Source: Candidatus Merdivicinus faecavium (lineage in GTDB: Bacteria; Bacillota; Clostridia; Oscillospirales; Ruminococcaceae). Taken from it: 64,000 bases of DNA. The stretch covers positions 62,001-126,000 of the forward strand of contig DVKD01000039.1 of NCBI GenBank assembly GCA_018716285.1, in the 5' to 3' direction. The notes under the pieces are model-generated. The model did no database searches and was not told the DNA's origin. It worked only from the letters and a program-made list of their open reading frames with translations. Below, one piece after another: positions 8,523 to 17,050 of the stretch (position 1 is the stretch's first letter; each line of letters starts with the position of its first letter). Position numbers and translations under genes: made by a program.

Positions 8523-9452
8523 TCATCTGTCCCAATACTGGACGCGGCAGCCGGCCGGCAGATTGAGCGGCCGCCAGCTGAACGCAGCGGGCAGGGACGC
8601 CCGCTCCAGGTTCCAGCAGCCTGCAAAGGCGTCGGGATACCAGGTGGCCGGATCCCCGCGCATCTCCAGCTCCCGCAGGCCGGTGCAGCCGGCAAAGGCC
8701 CTGTCCCCCATCCGCTTCAGGGTGGAGGGCAGGCAGAGCGCGCGCAGCGACGTACAGCCCGCAAAGGCGCTGGTCCCGATTGATTCCAGCCCTTCGGGCA
8801 AATCGATGCTTTCAAGGCTTTCGCATTGGACAAAGGCTTTCTTGCCGATCCGCCTGATGGCGGAGGGCAGGCGCACCTCGCGCAGCGATGCGCAGCCGAA
8901 AAAAGTCCCCTGGTCGATCTCGGCGATCCCTTCGGGGATGATCGCCCGCGTAAGCCGGGTGCAGCCGTTGAAAGCGCGCCGCTCGATCCGCGCAAGGGAA
9001 GTGGGAAGGACGACCTCGACGAGGCTCCTGCAGTCGGTAAAGCAGTGCCACCCGATGCTTTGCAGCCCCTCCGGGAGGACAACCCGCCGGACTGCCGCCT
9101 CCTGGAAGGCGTAGTCCTCGAGCCGGGTCACCGGTTCCCCATTCCAGGACGCCGGGACGAAAACCACATCGGGGAGAACGGCGTCCGGGCGAGGGCGGAT
9201 GCTGCCGAGCGTCTTGCCGGCCGTCCAGAGGGAGGGATCCGCCGAATCCAGGACGGGCGGGGGCGAAAGCTCCTCCAAAAGCGCTTCCAGCTCGGCGACC
9301 CGGGCGCGCAGCGCGATAACCTCCGCATAAAGGGCCGCCCCTTCCCCTCCGAAGGGAATCGCGTCTTGGCGGAGCCGGGCGAGGGCGGGGTGCCTTGCCG
9401 CATCCCGGCTTTCGTCATAGCCGCAGACCGGACAGATTTTCGTTTTGCTCAT
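8523..9452 (-). CDS. LRR_5 leucine-rich repeat protein, array member 9 (zinc-knuckle type)
   Basis: 309 residues. The knuckle and tag read MSKTKICPVCGYDESRDAA then RHPALARLRQD. A short coiled segment (EVIALRARVAELEALLEEL) precedes the VPASWNGEPVTRLEDYAF module and eight regular repeats (HCFTDC, RAFNGC, GTFFGC, KAFVQC, SAFAGC, RAFAGC, DAFAGC). The terminus LPAGCRVQYWDR replaces the RVYR cap. GGAGG and a typical spacer precede the ATG. The first 15 residues differ at only one position from member 10. Confidence 0.9.
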   Translation of the reverse strand: MSKTKICPVCGYDESRDAARHPALARLRQDAIPFGGEGAALYAEVIALRARVAELEALLEELSPPPVLDSADPSLWTAGKTLGSIRPRPDAVLPDVVFVPASWNGEPVTRLEDYAFQEAAVRRVVLPEGLQSIGWHCFTDCRSLVEVVLPTSLARIERRAFNGCTRLTRAIIPEGIAEIDQGTFFGCASLREVRLPSAIRRIGKKAFVQCESLESIDLPEGLESIGTSAFAGCTSLRALCLPSTLKRMGDRAFAGCTGLRELEMRGDPATWYPDAFAGCWNLERASLPAAFSWRPLNLPAGCRVQYWDR

Positions 9453-9464
9453 GGCTAGCTCCTC

Positions 9465-10142
9465 CTAAAGTAGATACTTGATCACACAGCCTTCCGGAAG
9501 ATCCGTCTTTTTTATTTCTTCTGTCCGGCCCCGCCAGGAGGCGGGAAGGTAGAGGACAGAGAGCTGCGGGCTGCGGGCAAAGCAGTGCGCCCCCAGCTCG
9601 GCGAGGCTGTCAGGAAGGGTGACCCGCTCCAGTTCGGGGCATTCGGCGAAAGCGTAAGCGCCGATCTCCCGGACGCCCTCGGAAACGACGGCCTCCCGCG
9701 CGCCGCTGCACCGGAGCGCGTCCACCGCCAGCCGCCGGACCTTTTTGTTATGGAGGGCAGAAGGCACAACGACCTGCTCCGGGACCGGCTTCGTGTAGGA
9801 CAGGCGGAGTCCGCCGTCTGTCAGCATCCACCCGTCCCACTCTTCCTGGCCGGGCGGGGCGGCTTCTGTCCGGGGAGGAGCTTCCCTCTGCCGCGGGAAG
9901 TCCGCCTGCTCCCGCGGCTTTTCTTTTTCCTCTGCGGAAGGGGGATCCGCAGGGATCAGGCCCTGTGCGGCGCACAGGCGGGCAAGCAGCTCCTCGATCC
10001 TGGAAAGCCGCCGGTTGAGCTCCTCCCAGCCATGCGCCGTAAAGAGCGCGCTGTTTGCCCGCACCCGGGCGAGTGCAGGGTACCTTGCCGCGTCCCGGCT
10101 TTGGTCATAGCCGCAGACGGGGCAGATTTTCGTTTTGGACAC
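9465..10142 (-). CDS. LRR_5 leucine-rich repeat protein, array member 10 (zinc-knuckle type, GTG start)
   Basis: 225 residues from GTG 10142, with TAGGAGGG upstream. The knuckle is MSKTKICPVCGYDQSRDAA and the tag YPALARVRAN. A helical segment and a long Pro/Glu-rich low-complexity linker (about residues 60-105) replace most of the repeat region, so only about three repeats remain. The cap is SWRGRTEEIKKTDLPEGCVIKYLL. It is one of the shortest solenoids, suggesting that repeats have been lost. Confidence 0.88.
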   Translation of the reverse strand: MSKTKICPVCGYDQSRDAARYPALARVRANSALFTAHGWEELNRRLSRIEELLARLCAAQGLIPADPPSAEEKEKPREQADFPRQREAPPRTEAAPPGQEEWDGWMLTDGGLRLSYTKPVPEQVVVPSALHNKKVRRLAVDALRCSGAREAVVSEGVREIGAYAFAECPELERVTLPDSLAELGAHCFARSPQLSVLYLPASWRGRTEEIKKTDLPEGCVIKYLL

Positions 10143-10153
10143 GGCGAACCCTC

Positions 10154-10762
10154 CTAACTCCGGTATTCAACCCGGCATGAAATATACTCCTCCCGCAGAG
10201 GGGCAAGCAGATCTCTGAGCAGGCAGCTCCCCCGCCAGGAGGCGGGGACCGAAAAGACGACCGCTTCGTATTCGGGGATCTGGCTGCCGTCCATCGCGAA
10301 GGCGTCCTCCCCGATGCGGCGCAGGCTGGCGGGCAATTCGATCCGCCGCAGGCCGTTGCAGCAGTAAAAGGCGCCCCTGCCGAGCTCCTCGAGCCCCTCG
10401 GGCAGGGTGAGGGTGCGCAGCCGGTCCTGCCAGGAGAAGGCGTAATCCCCGATCCGCCGGATGCTCGACGGCAGCGAGAGTTCATAAAGACAAGCCCGCG
10501 AAAACGCCTCCTTGCCGATCTCGGCAATCCCTTCCGGGAAAATGGCCTCCTCGACGCTGGTCACCGAAAATCCCATCCGTTCAAAGCCGGTCACCCGCTT
10601 TCCTTCCCACACCGCGGGGATTTCCAGCCGCCGAAAGCGCAATTCAGCGTCCTCCCGCGTGCGGAGGAAGCCGGGGCGGCTCCCCCATTCCCAGATTCCC
10701 GCGGCCCGGAACCGCTCCCTGCGGATCCGCATTAAGGACGGGTATTGTTCCCAGTGTTTCAT
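10154..10762 (-). CDS. LRR_5 leucine-rich repeat protein, array member 11 (short-tag type)
   Basis: 202 residues from ATG 10762, chosen because AAAGGAGGAAT stands eight bases upstream; the open frame continues to 10897 without a better start. MKHWEQYPSLMRIRRERF gives the tag at the very N-terminus without a zinc knuckle. A short IPAVWEGKRVTGF segment and about four repeats follow. The cap is diverged: ASWRGSCLLRDLLAPLREEY then SCRVEYRS. It bridges the zinc-knuckle clade (members 1-10) and the MAxxE clade (12-24 kb). Confidence 0.87.
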   Translation of the reverse strand: MKHWEQYPSLMRIRRERFRAAGIWEWGSRPGFLRTREDAELRFRRLEIPAVWEGKRVTGFERMGFSVTSVEEAIFPEGIAEIGKEAFSRACLYELSLPSSIRRIGDYAFSWQDRLRTLTLPEGLEELGRGAFYCCNGLRRIELPASLRRIGEDAFAMDGSQIPEYEAVVFSVPASWRGSCLLRDLLAPLREEYISCRVEYRS

Positions 10763-10909
10763 GTTGATTCCTCCTTTGGGTTCCCGCCCGGTCTCCGACG
10801 GGAAAAGCTCCATGCCGCCTTCCCCTCGAATCAGGCGGCGCGCCGCGGCCGGGTAGCAGCGCCCGGTGTCGGCGCCCACGCGCGGTTTGTCCATCATATC
10901 TCTCTCCTT

Positions 10910-11695
10910 TCAGCGGTAAACGCGGATGCTTTCCGGGATGCCGGCGCGGCTGAGCTCATCCGCTCTGCCCCGCCAGGAAGCGGGCAGAGAGACCCGCCGG
11001 AGGGAGCTGCACCCTTTGAAAGCGTCTTCTTTGATTTTTGTGACTCCCTCGGGGATGACGATTTCGCGCAGGCTCCGGCAGTCTCTCAATGCCCACCTGC
11101 CAATTTCTGTCACCCCTTTCGGGATGGAAACCCCGCGCAGGCTCTGGCATCCCCAAAATTCACCCCAGCCAATCCTGCGCAGCGTTTCCGGCAGCTTAAC
11201 CGTTTCCAAATTTTCGCAGCCGCTGAATGTGAACCCGCCAAGCATCGTGATCCCTTCCGGAACGACGATTTCGCGCAGACTTCGGCAGTCCATAAATGCG
11301 CTGTTTTCAAGCTCCCGCAGTGTTTTGGGCAGGGTAACGAATTTAAGATTCCTGCAGCATCCGAATGCAGAGGCTCCGATTCGCTCCACCCCTTCCGGGA
11401 TGACAATCTCGCGCAGGTTACAGCAATCGTAAAACGCATCCCAGCCGATTTCCCGCAGCGTTTTCGGCAGGACAACCGTTCTCAGGTTGCTGCAATTGCG
11501 GAATGCACTGTCCTCGATTCCGATCATCGCTTCCGGGACGACCACATGCCGGAGATCCCTCCGATAGGCATAGGCTCTTGCGGGGATACGCGACGACGAC
11601 GGCATAATGTAGAGGACGCCCTCCTGTGAGAAGCGACTGCTCCCCCGCCGGATTCTCGCGAGGGACGGGTGGGAAAAAATTTCACGTTCAGCCAT
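10910..11695 (-). CDS. LRR_5 leucine-rich repeat protein, array member 12 (MAxxE type)
   Basis: 261 residues from ATG 11695 (AAAGGAG, seven-base spacer). MAEREIFSHPSLARIRRGSS is the MAxxE form of the tag. A short linker (IPARAYAYRRDLRHVVVPEA) leads into nine highly regular repeats, with the alternating consensus NLRTVVLPKTLREIGWDAF and SLREIVIPEGVxxI. The cap ASWRGRADELSRAGIPESIRVYR is the textbook form for this array. Neighbours on both sides are in the same orientation at 12-14 base spacing. Confidence 0.9.
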   Translation of the reverse strand: MAEREIFSHPSLARIRRGSSRFSQEGVLYIMPSSSRIPARAYAYRRDLRHVVVPEAMIGIEDSAFRNCSNLRTVVLPKTLREIGWDAFYDCCNLREIVIPEGVERIGASAFGCCRNLKFVTLPKTLRELENSAFMDCRSLREIVVPEGITMLGGFTFSGCENLETVKLPETLRRIGWGEFWGCQSLRGVSIPKGVTEIGRWALRDCRSLREIVIPEGVTKIKEDAFKGCSSLRRVSLPASWRGRADELSRAGIPESIRVYR

Positions 11696-11708
11696 AACAA
11701 TGCTCCTT

Positions 11709-12443
11709 TCAGCGGTAAACGCGGGCGCTTGCGGGGATGCCGGCGCGGTCGAGCGCATCTTTCCTGGCCCGCCAGGCGGCAGGCAGCGAGACCTGCCCCA
11801 GTGAGGTGCAGCCGGTAAAGGCGTCTTCCCCGAGTTCTTCGAGCGAATTCGGCAGAATGACAGATTCCAAAACTGCGCAATCGGCAAAGGCATGGCCCCC
11901 GATGCGGAACACCCCTTCCGGGATGGCAATCCCGCGCAGGCGCGCGCAGCCCATGAACGCGCCCCGGCTAACCTCCTCGAGCGAAGCCGGCAGCGCGGCC
12001 GTTTCCAGGCTGCTGCAGCCGCTGAAGGCATAGTCCCCAAGCCCGGCGGCGCCGTCGGGGAGGACGAGGCTGCGCAGGCTTCGGCAGTTCCGGAACGCCC
12101 CGTTCCGAATGTCCCGCAGCGAATCGGGCAGCGCGGCCGTTTTTAGCCCCGCACAGTATGCAAAGGCGTTATCGTCAATCGAGACGACCCCTTCCGGGAT
12201 GGAGATGGCACGGAGATTATGGCACTTTTCAAATGCACCCCACATGATTCTCCGCAGCGTCTTCGGCAAAACGACGGTTTCCAGATTTGCGCAGCTTTGG
12301 AATGCGTACACTCCGATTTTGCGCACCCCCTCGGGGATAACCACATGCCGGAGGTCTTCCCGCTCCTTATAGGCGTTCGCGGGGACGCTCTCCCCGCTGA
12401 TTTCTGCGAGGGACGGATGGGAGAAAATTTCCTGGTCAGCCAT
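11709..12443 (-). CDS. LRR_5 leucine-rich repeat protein, array member 13 (MAxxE type)
   Basis: 244 residues from ATG 12443 (AAAGGAG upstream). The longer open frame to 13094 overlaps member 14 and is rejected. MADQEIFSHPSLAEISGES is the tag; the usual Arg after PSLA is replaced by Glu. The linker is REDLRHVVIPEGV, followed by eight repeats (AFQSC, AFEKC, AFAYC, AFRNC, AFSGC, AFMGC, AFADC, AFTGC) and the cap AAWRARKDALDRAGIPASARVYR. Its 5-prime side borders the first gene relic. Confidence 0.9.
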   Translation of the reverse strand: MADQEIFSHPSLAEISGESVPANAYKEREDLRHVVIPEGVRKIGVYAFQSCANLETVVLPKTLRRIMWGAFEKCHNLRAISIPEGVVSIDDNAFAYCAGLKTAALPDSLRDIRNGAFRNCRSLRSLVLPDGAAGLGDYAFSGCSSLETAALPASLEEVSRGAFMGCARLRGIAIPEGVFRIGGHAFADCAVLESVILPNSLEELGEDAFTGCTSLGQVSLPAAWRARKDALDRAGIPASARVYR

Positions 12444-12456
12444 CGTAATGCTCCTT

Positions 12457-12545
12457 TCAGCGGTAAACGCGGGCGCTTGCGGGGATATGCAGGCGCGGCT
12501 GAACTCCATGCGCCGCCGTCCATCCTGGCCGCTCCTTCTGCTTCC
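12457..12545 (-). pseudogene. Relic of an LRR array gene (C-terminal cap fragment)
   Basis: In the 116-base gap upstream of member 13, one minus-strand frame reads LHIPASARVYR then TGA, directly followed by AAAGGAG. Just upstream, shifted by two bases, another frame reads RRRMEFSRA, matching the ELSRAGIP part of the cap. Together they reconstruct a damaged cap of the type in members 12 and 13. No LRR repeats remain between it and member 14. Confidence 0.65.
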
Positions 12546-12546
12546 T

Positions 12547-12552
12547 ATTGTA
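12547..12552 (-). promoter_or_regulatory. Possible extended -10 element inside the array
   Basis: The minus strand carries TGATACAAT, an extended -10 motif (TGn-TACAAT), just after the stop of member 14. No good -35 element is present at 17 bases. It could provide extra transcription for members 13 and below, or be chance in an AT-rich gap. Confidence 0.3.
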
Positions 12553-12559
12553 TCATATT

Positions 12560-14191
12560 CTATCGGTAAACGCGAGCCTGTTTGGGGATCCCCGCCTGCT
12601 CGAGCCGCTCCCTCCATCTTCCCCGCGCGCCGAGGGCCCGCCAGGCGTGCGGGAGGCGCGCCTCCGTCAGGGAACCGCAGCGGGCGAAAGCGTCCTTGCC
12701 GAGCGTCTGCAGCCCGTCCGGGAAGGAGACGCTCCGCAGCGACCGGCAGTGGTCGAAGGCGTGTTCGCCCACCTCCGCAAGCCCTGCCGGGAGGGCAAGC
12801 TGTTTCAGCGCGCCGCAGTGCCGGAACGCCCCCGCCCCGATTTTCCGCAGGGTGGAGGGGAAGCGCACTTCCTCCAGCGCGGTACAGGCGAAAAAGGCGT
12901 CTTCGCCGATTTCCGCGAGCCCTTCGGGGAGGGTCAGGGTGCGCAGCGCGCCGCAGAAGGAAAAGGCTGCTTCCCCCCACCTGCTGAGGCCGGCGGGCAG
13001 GATGAGCTCTGTCAGGGAGGAGCAGTCGGTAAAGGCTTCCTTCCCAACCTCCCGCAGCCCGGCGGGGAGCTCCAGCCGGGTGAGGTTCGGGCATTCGATG
13101 AAAGCGTGCTCCCCGATCTCCCGCAGGGTGGAGGGGAACTGCACCGCCCGGATTTTTGTGCCTGCAAAGGCGTTCGCCCCCACCCGGGTCAGCCCCTCGG
13201 GGAGAACAATCTCGAGGTTCGCCGCCGCAAAGCTGGGAGAAAAATGATAGGTAAGGGTGTCGATAAAGTTATCCTCGGGAGACACGCCCTGGTCCTCGCT
13301 GCAAAGCTTCTCCGGGAGCACGACCCGCCGCAGCCGGACGCAGCCGTGCAGACGCGGCAGCGTTTCCGCGCAGCGGGGGAAGACAATCTCCTCGAGCGCC
13401 TCGCAGCCCACAAACAGGTCCTCCGGCAGCGTCCGCAGCCCGGCGGGCAGGACGAGCCTGCGCAGCCGGCTGCAATTGCGGAGGGCGCCCTGCCCAATCT
13501 CCTGCACGCTGTCCGGTATGACCAGCCCCTCGAGCCTTCTGCATCCGGAACAGGCGTACTTGCCGATTCGCTGGAGGGAGGGCGGCAGGGTCAGGCTGGT
13601 CAGGCTTTCACAATCCGCAAAAGCGCTGTCCGCGATTTCCCGGACGCCGTCCGGAATCACCAGCTCTTTGAGCGCCCTGCATCCCGAGAATGTGGACATG
13701 CCAATCCAATTAAGGAAGGGCGGCAGGGTCAGCGTGGTCAAATTTTCACAATCGGCAAAAGCTCCGCTCCCGATTTCCCGGACGCCAGCCGGGATGTTCA
13801 GCTCCACAAGCGCGCTGCATCCCGAAAAGGCACGGCTGCCAATCCGTTCGAGGGAAGGCGGCAGGGTCAGAGTACTCAGGCTTTCACAACCCCAAAAGGC
13901 GCTCTCCTCGATCACCCGCAGGGTGGACGGGAGGGAGACCCGCGTCAGGCGGCGGCAGCCTGCAAACGCGGACGCGTCGAGGACTTCCACCCCTTCCGGA
14001 ACCACGGCCTCCTCGACGTCGCTGCCGCGCAAGCTGTCCGAAAAGACACTTCCCTCATCCCACGGGCGGCAGGCGAGGCAGGGCGGGTTCGGCGGCTGGA
14101 GCATCTCCTCCCAGCCGTCCGGCAGGAAGCGCCGGCTGTTCCGCCGGATTCTGGCGAGGGACGGGTGCGCGAAACTCTCTTTGCTGGCCAT
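12560..14191 (-). CDS. LRR_5 leucine-rich repeat protein, array member 14 (largest intact member)
   Basis: 543 residues from ATG 14191, seven bases from AGGAG. MASKESFAHPSLARIRRNSR is the tag, followed by a CLAC Cys pair near residue 40 (also seen as CMAC in member 20). Roughly 17 repeats form two solenoid blocks separated at about residues 265-305 by an irregular insert (LCSEDQGVSPEDNFIDTLTY). The C-terminal cap is AWRALGARGRWRERLEQAGI with terminus RVYR. The insert may mark a fusion point between two ancestral members or a loop that carries function. Confidence 0.9.
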   Translation of the reverse strand: MASKESFAHPSLARIRRNSRRFLPDGWEEMLQPPNPPCLACRPWDEGSVFSDSLRGSDVEEAVVPEGVEVLDASAFAGCRRLTRVSLPSTLRVIEESAFWGCESLSTLTLPPSLERIGSRAFSGCSALVELNIPAGVREIGSGAFADCENLTTLTLPPFLNWIGMSTFSGCRALKELVIPDGVREIADSAFADCESLTSLTLPPSLQRIGKYACSGCRRLEGLVIPDSVQEIGQGALRNCSRLRRLVLPAGLRTLPEDLFVGCEALEEIVFPRCAETLPRLHGCVRLRRVVLPEKLCSEDQGVSPEDNFIDTLTYHFSPSFAAANLEIVLPEGLTRVGANAFAGTKIRAVQFPSTLREIGEHAFIECPNLTRLELPAGLREVGKEAFTDCSSLTELILPAGLSRWGEAAFSFCGALRTLTLPEGLAEIGEDAFFACTALEEVRFPSTLRKIGAGAFRHCGALKQLALPAGLAEVGEHAFDHCRSLRSVSFPDGLQTLGKDAFARCGSLTEARLPHAWRALGARGRWRERLEQAGIPKQARVYR

Positions 14192-14204
14192 GGTCATACT
14201 CCTT

Positions 14205-14876
14205 TCAGCGGAAGACGCGGGCTTCTTTGGGGATAGCCGCTCTTTCGAGCTGCCGGCGCTTGCCCGACCCCTTCCAGGACGCCGGCAGCGAGACTTTGCG
14301 GAGGGAATCGCAGCCGTAGAAGGCAGAGTACCCCAGCTCCTGCAGCGAATCGGGCAGCGTGACGGTTTCGAGATTTTTACAAAAACGGAACGCATCTTCC
14401 CCGATTTTCGTCACTCCTTCGGGGACAACAAGCTCGTGCAGGCTCTCACAGCTGCTAAACGCATACCTGCCGATTTCCCGCAGCGTGCCCGGCAGGGAAA
14501 CCGTCTCCAAATTTTTACAGTCCCAGAAGGCAGATCTCTCGATTTCCGTCACCCCTTCGGGGACAACGAGCTTACGCAGATTTTCACATCCGTGAAACGC
14601 GTTCCAGCCTATTATCCGCAGTGTGCTTGGGAGGGAGACAGTTTCCAAATTGATACATCTCTCAAAGGCGCACATGTCGATTTCCGTCACACCTTCGGGA
14701 ATCACTAGGCGCCGGATGTCCGCCCGCTTTTGGTAGGCGAAATCGGGGATAACCGTCGTCCCCTCCGGGACGCGGAAGACGTCCTCCTGCGGGAAACGGT
14801 TGTCCCCCTGAAAGCGCTTGCTTTCCCGCCGGATTCTGGCGAGGGACGGGTAGGTAAAGGTTTCCTTGCTTGCCAT
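14205..14876 (-). CDS. LRR_5 leucine-rich repeat protein, array member 15 (MAxxE type)
   Basis: 223 residues from ATG 14876 (AAAGGAG upstream). MASKETFTYPSLARIRRESK is shared identically with member 16 over the first 22 residues. VPEGTTVIPDFAYQKRADIR precedes seven repeats, and the cap is ASWKGSGKRRQLERAAIPKE ending ARVFR. The high identity with member 16 across the whole length points to a recent tandem duplication or gene conversion. Confidence 0.9.
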   Translation of the reverse strand: MASKETFTYPSLARIRRESKRFQGDNRFPQEDVFRVPEGTTVIPDFAYQKRADIRRLVIPEGVTEIDMCAFERCINLETVSLPSTLRIIGWNAFHGCENLRKLVVPEGVTEIERSAFWDCKNLETVSLPGTLREIGRYAFSSCESLHELVVPEGVTKIGEDAFRFCKNLETVTLPDSLQELGYSAFYGCDSLRKVSLPASWKGSGKRRQLERAAIPKEARVFR

Positions 14877-14889
14877 AATCATGCTCCTT

Positions 14890-15564
14890 TCAGCGGTAGA
14901 CGCGGACTTCCTCGGAAATAATATGAGCCATTGCGAGCTGCCGGCGCTTGCCCAGCCCCTTCCAGGACGCCGGCAGCGAGACCTCGCGGAGGGAATCGCA
15001 GCCGCAGAAAGCGGCGTCCCCCAGCTTCCGCAGCGAATCGGGCAGCGTGACCGTTTCCAGGTTCTTGCAGTACCAGAACGCATAGTCCCCGATCCTCGTC
15101 ACGCCTTCCGGGATGACAATCTCGCGCAGGCCATCGCAGCCTTCAAACGCGTGCCAGCCGATTTTTCGCAGCGTGCCCGGCAGGGAAACCGTCTCCAGAT
15201 TTTTGCAGTACTGGAAAGCGGATCCCTCGATTTTGGCCACCCCTTCCGGGACGGCGATCCCGCGCAGGCTATGGCAGCCTTCAAACGCATACCAGCCGAT
15301 TTTCCGCAGCGTGCCCGGGAGGGAGACGGTCTCCAGATTTTCACAGTACTGGAAAGCGGAAAATCCAATTTCCGTCACACCTTCGGGAATCACCAGGCGC
15401 CGGATGTTCGCCCGGCGGCGGTAGGCGAAATCGGGGATAACACGCGTCCCCTCCGGGACGCGGAGGACGCCGTCCTGCGGGAAACGGCTGTCCCTCTGAA
15501 ATCGCTTGCTTTCCCGCCGGATTCTGGCGAGGGACGGGTAGGTAAAGGTTTCCTTGCTTGCCAT
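14890..15564 (-). CDS. LRR_5 leucine-rich repeat protein, array member 16 (MAxxE type)
   Basis: 224 residues from ATG 15564, using the same ribosome binding site layout as member 15. It is the near-duplicate of member 15. Internally, a block of about 46 residues is repeated almost exactly (NLETVSLPGTLRKIGWYAF, later with GWHAF), showing a within-gene duplication of two repeats. The cap is shifted: KGLGKRRQLAMAHIISEEVRVYR. The 5-prime flank carries the second gene relic. Confidence 0.9.
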   Translation of the reverse strand: MASKETFTYPSLARIRRESKRFQRDSRFPQDGVLRVPEGTRVIPDFAYRRRANIRRLVIPEGVTEIGFSAFQYCENLETVSLPGTLRKIGWYAFEGCHSLRGIAVPEGVAKIEGSAFQYCKNLETVSLPGTLRKIGWHAFEGCDGLREIVIPEGVTRIGDYAFWYCKNLETVTLPDSLRKLGDAAFCGCDSLREVSLPASWKGLGKRRQLAMAHIISEEVRVYR

Positions 15565-15577
15565 AATCATGCTCCTT

Positions 15578-15640
15578 TCAGCGGTAGGCGCGGATGTTTC
15601 GGGGAACGGACGCCCCCTTTACCTTATCAAAACCATCCGC
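15578..15640 (-). pseudogene. Relic of an LRR array gene (C-terminal cap fragment)
   Basis: In the 112-base gap upstream of member 16, one minus-strand frame reads DKVKGASVPRNIRAYR then TGA, which matches the LDRAGIPANIRVYR cap of members 20 and 21, directly followed by AAAGGAG. Its repeats and N-terminus are gone, so a whole member was deleted between members 16 and 17. Confidence 0.65.
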
Positions 15641-15676
15641 ACCCCGTTTCTGTCAGTCGGCGGGGAAATTTGCGGG

Positions 15677-16345
15677 CTATTGCGCGCGGTAACGGCGGGC
15701 GCGTTTGGAAATGCCGGCTTCATCGAGCCGCCGCTGCCAGTAGGCGGAACCGGAGAAGGCGGCAGGGAGGGAGACTTCCCGCAGGGAGCAGCCCTCGAAC
15801 GCCTGCTTCCCGATTTCCAGGACGCTGTCCGGGATGGAGAACTCGGTCAGCATCGTGCAAAAACGAAAGGCATTCCGGTCGATTTTGCGCAGTCCTTCGG
15901 GGAGGGAGATCTGTGCAAGCGAACGGCAGCCCCAGAAGGCATCTCTGCCGATGATCTGTACCCCAGCTGGCAGGGAGATTTCCCGAAGGCCTGTGCAGTG
16001 AAAAAAGAGGCCCTGTTCAATCTCCCAGAGCCCGTCCGGGAGGACGGCCTGTTCCAGCTTTTCGCAGAAGGAAAAGGCGCTCGCGCCGATTTTCCGGACG
16101 CTGTCCGGGATGGACACCTGCCGCAGCTCCCTGCGCTCGTAAAAGGCGTATTCGCCGATCACCGCAAGCCCTTCGGGGAGGACGGCGCGCCGGATCTGCC
16201 TGTGCTGGGAGGAAGCATATTCCCACGAAGGGATGACCGCCGTCCCCGCCGGAACGCGGAGGGTGCGGTTTTCCCGGTCAAACCGGGCGCTTTGTGCCCC
16301 CAGGGGCACGAGGGAGGGATACAAAAAAGTTTCTCTACTGGCCAT
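15677..16345 (-). CDS. LRR_5 leucine-rich repeat protein, array member 17 (MAxxE type)
   Basis: 222 residues from ATG 16345 (AAGGAG upstream). MASRETFLYPSLVPLGAQSA keeps YPSL but loses the following ARxR. VPAGTAVIPSWEYASSQHRQ leads into about seven repeats, with one short unit near the end. The cap SGSAYWQRRLDEAGISKRARRYRAQ has two extra residues after the usual Tyr-Arg, suggesting the stop codon drifted. Confidence 0.88.
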   Translation of the reverse strand: MASRETFLYPSLVPLGAQSARFDRENRTLRVPAGTAVIPSWEYASSQHRQIRRAVLPEGLAVIGEYAFYERRELRQVSIPDSVRKIGASAFSFCEKLEQAVLPDGLWEIEQGLFFHCTGLREISLPAGVQIIGRDAFWGCRSLAQISLPEGLRKIDRNAFRFCTMLTEFSIPDSVLEIGKQAFEGCSLREVSLPAAFSGSAYWQRRLDEAGISKRARRYRAQ

Positions 16346-16366
16346 AAGGAGCTCCTTTCTCAAACG

Positions 16367-17050
16367 TTATCGGTAATGGCGGACGCTTTCGGGGACGCCA
16401 GCATTCGCAAGCATCTTCTGCCCCTCCGGCGACTGCCAGGCGGCGGGGAGCTCGACCCGGCGGAGGGAATTGCAGAAGCGGAAAGCCCCCTCTCCGATTT
16501 CTGTGACGCTGTCCGGGATGGAAATTTTCTCCAGGCGGTAGCATGCGGCGAAGCTCATATCCCCGATCCGGGCAAGCCCCGCGGGGAGAGAGACGGCACG
16601 CAGCTCCTCGCAGAAGTTGAAAGCCCCCTCCATCTCCCGCAGGGTGGACGGCAGAGAAACGCGCTCCAGGTGCCGGCAGAGGACAAAGGTGTAATCCAGC
16701 GTCTCTACCCCCTCCGGCACGGTGAAGGCAGTCAGGCTGCCGCACGCCCAGAACGCCCCAAACCCGATCTGCCGCATCCGGTCGGGGAGGAGGGCCGCCG
16801 CGAGGTTTTTGCAGTCGCAGAAGGCGTAGTCCCCGATCTCCTCGACTCCCTGCGGGAGGAAGAGGGAGGTGATGTCCTCCCGCCCGCGGTAGGCTTCCTT
16901 CCCGACCATTCTCGTCCCGTCCGGCAGGGCGAGGAGGCCGTCCCGGAGCGCCGGACCTGTCCCGGCGGGGGCGGCCTGCCTGCTCCCTTGAAAGCGGCTG
17001 CTTTCAAGGCGGATTCTCATGAGGGATGGGTGGGAAAGCTTATCTGCCAT
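16367..17050 (-). CDS. LRR_5 leucine-rich repeat protein, array member 18 (MAxxE type)
   Basis: 227 residues from ATG 17050, preceded by AAAGGAG. MADKLSHPSLMRIRLESSRF is the tag. A Gly/Ala-rich linker (RQAAPAGTGPALRDG) is followed by LPDGTRMVGKEAYRGREDIT and about seven repeats. The cap is AAWQSPEGQKMLANAGVPES ending VRHYR. The start codon lies inside the last codons of member 19 (overlap of 11 bases), because member 19 lost its normal stop. Confidence 0.89.
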   Translation of the reverse strand: MADKLSHPSLMRIRLESSRFQGSRQAAPAGTGPALRDGLLALPDGTRMVGKEAYRGREDITSLFLPQGVEEIGDYAFCDCKNLAAALLPDRMRQIGFGAFWACGSLTAFTVPEGVETLDYTFVLCRHLERVSLPSTLREMEGAFNFCEELRAVSLPAGLARIGDMSFAACYRLEKISIPDSVTEIGEGAFRFCNSLRRVELPAAWQSPEGQKMLANAGVPESVRHYR

